From Clostridiales bacterium (GTDB lineage Bacteria > Bacillota_E > Sulfobacillia > Sulfobacillales > JAIMBI01), in assembly GCA_027318915.1 (NCBI GenBank), contig DAHVOH010000127.1, positions 1 to 6,612 of the forward strand: 6,612 bases of DNA, given 5' to 3'. Positions 6,253-6,612 of the stretch are shown here, in pieces. Each line of letters starts with the position of its first letter. Position 1 is the stretch's first letter. The notes beneath the pieces were generated by a model that was not told the DNA's origin, searched no databases, and saw nothing but the letters and a program-made list of their open reading frames with translations. Position numbers and translations under genes: made by a program.

Positions 6253-6305
6253 GATGTACGAATGAGAGTGGGATGTAGATGTCAAGGGGGTGTGGTAGGA
6301 TGTCA
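6253..6305. repeat. Four GATGT repeats, two spaced exactly 21 bases
   Basis: GATGTA occurs at 6253-6258 and 6272-6277, and GATGTCA at 6278-6284 and 6299-6305. The last two are 21 bases apart, two helical turns, so would face the same side of DNA. Such arrays occur as transposase-binding repeats at IS ends (for example in the IS21 family) or as regulator sites. Confidence 0.4.
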
Positions 6306-6337
6306 CCGAGGCAAACGAAACCCCGGGTAGGCCTCCC

Positions 6338-6377
6338 GTGTTCAAGTGAACACCAGGATAGGCCAGGCATATCCTGG
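6338..6377. repeat. Two adjoining inverted repeats (16 bp and 25 bp)
   Basis: GTGTTCA-AG-TGAACAC (6338-6353) is a perfect seven-base palindrome with a two-base centre. It shares its last base with the next hairpin, CCAGGATA, a nine-base loop, then TATCCTGG (6353-6377), with eight perfect pairs. Both sit just downstream of the IS110 transposase stop in its reading direction. Confidence 0.6.
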
Positions 6378-6392
6378 GGGTCGCCGTGGAGG

Positions 6393-6612
6393 CTACGCCC
6401 GCGGACGACCCCGACGCACCGACCGATGCGTCGGGTCGTACCCCCGGTCATCGCGCAGCCGAGCGAAGACCCAGCGCGTCCGTGTTCGGGCCGTAAGCAC
6501 CAGCGCCCGCTTATGCGGGTGGCGGGGGCTGGCAGCATACTTCTGCGCATAGAAGGCGGCGTACGTCGCGTCGTGTCGTCGGACGCTGTTGGCCGCCTCC
6601 ACCAGGTAGTAG
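6393..6612 (-). CDS. IS110-family transposase, C-terminal fragment (runs off the window)
   Basis: Reading in from the right edge on the minus strand, the frame begins YYLVEAANSVRRHDATYAAF (from 6611) and continues through YAQKY and HKRALVLTAR, ending at TAG 6395-6393. This matches the conserved C-terminal domain of IS116/IS110/IS902-type transposases (YYLVEAA...YAxxYxxK...HKRALVxTAR...LVFALLRD), which carries the catalytic serine further upstream, outside the window. Within the fragment, RTRTRWVFARLRDD replaces the hydrophobic helix usual after TAR, so it may be slightly diverged. IS110 enzymes use a DEDD plus serine active site and an RNA guide encoded in the element's non-coding end. Whether the full gene is intact cannot be seen here. 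Confidence 0.75.
   Translation of the reverse strand, partial: YYLVEAANSVRRHDATYAAFYAQKYAASPRHPHKRALVLTARTRTRWVFARLRDDRGYDPTHRSVRRGRPRA
6405..6439. repeat. Long stem-loop with 13-base arms
   Basis: ACGACCCCGACGCA (6405-6418) pairs with TGCGTCGGGTCGT (6427-6439) around an eight-base loop, with one bulged C. It lies inside the last codons of the IS110 transposase frame. There is no T tract on either strand. Confidence 0.6.

Larger units (their letters stand above)
6170..6392. other. Structured non-coding region between P450-2 and the IS110 transposase end
   Basis: No protein gene is supported. The stretch holds four GATGT copies (6253-6305) and two adjoining palindromes (6338-6377), all downstream of the minus-strand IS110 transposase. 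No T-tract terminator follows P450-2. It probably includes the end of the IS110 element, and the P450-2 transcript may read into it. Confidence 0.45.

Noticed and set aside
1..6612. CRISPR array, tRNA or rRNA
   Set aside because: No regularly spaced repeats longer than 20 bases and no cloverleaf or rRNA-like sequence were seen on either strand.

Overview
This window comes from a high-GC bacterial genome and is mostly insertion-sequence wreckage around one intact metabolic gene. Codon third positions are strongly G/C-rich. The transposase families and the class I-type P450s would fit a high-GC Gram-positive, Chloroflexota or thermophilic Firmicutes background, but the sequence alone does not fix the lineage.

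Left part (1-1590). The C-terminus of an IS4-like transposase runs straight into the decapitated C-terminus of an ECF sigma factor (region 4). The sigma stop codon overlaps the GTG start of a small hydrophobic membrane protein, as often seen when a sigma factor is followed by its regulator. After about 270 bases with no recognisable gene comes a badly decayed ABC (ABC-F-like) ATPase on the minus strand, traceable through its Walker A, signature, Walker B and H-loop remnants in different frames.

Centre (1590-3663). A complete IS1634-family (IS4 superfamily) DDE transposase, 556 aa, lies inside an element whose candidate ends are an exact inverted 11-mer at 1590-1600 and 3388-3398. It abuts the N-terminal third or less of an IS256-family transposase on the minus strand, which has its own Shine-Dalgarno sequence and a probable IS end at about 3663.

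Right part (3664-6170). Two closely related cytochrome P450 genes lie in tandem. The first has lost its N-terminal quarter at the IS256 edge and has a one-base deletion right after the haem-cysteine codon, so it is a pseudogene or, less likely, carries a sequencing error. The second is intact (395 aa, TTG start with a strong Shine-Dalgarno) and has all P450 signatures. A 430-base spacer separates them, with two palindromes and a weak Rhs-like peptide trace.

Right edge (6170-6612). A structured non-coding stretch holds phased GATGT repeats and adjacent palindromes, followed by the C-terminus of an IS110-family transposase on the minus strand that runs off the window.

Functionally, the P450-2 monooxygenase is the only clearly working non-transposon enzyme; the small membrane protein may also be expressed. 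No ferredoxin or reductase is visible. The overall picture is a locus eroded by at least four IS families (IS4-like, IS1634, IS256, IS110), with the sigma factor, the ABC ATPase and one P450 all broken. I do not see convincing evidence of a new defence or biosynthetic system. The most interesting leads are the non-coding structure beside the IS110 gene, the extended IS1634 ends and the P450 duplicate decay.
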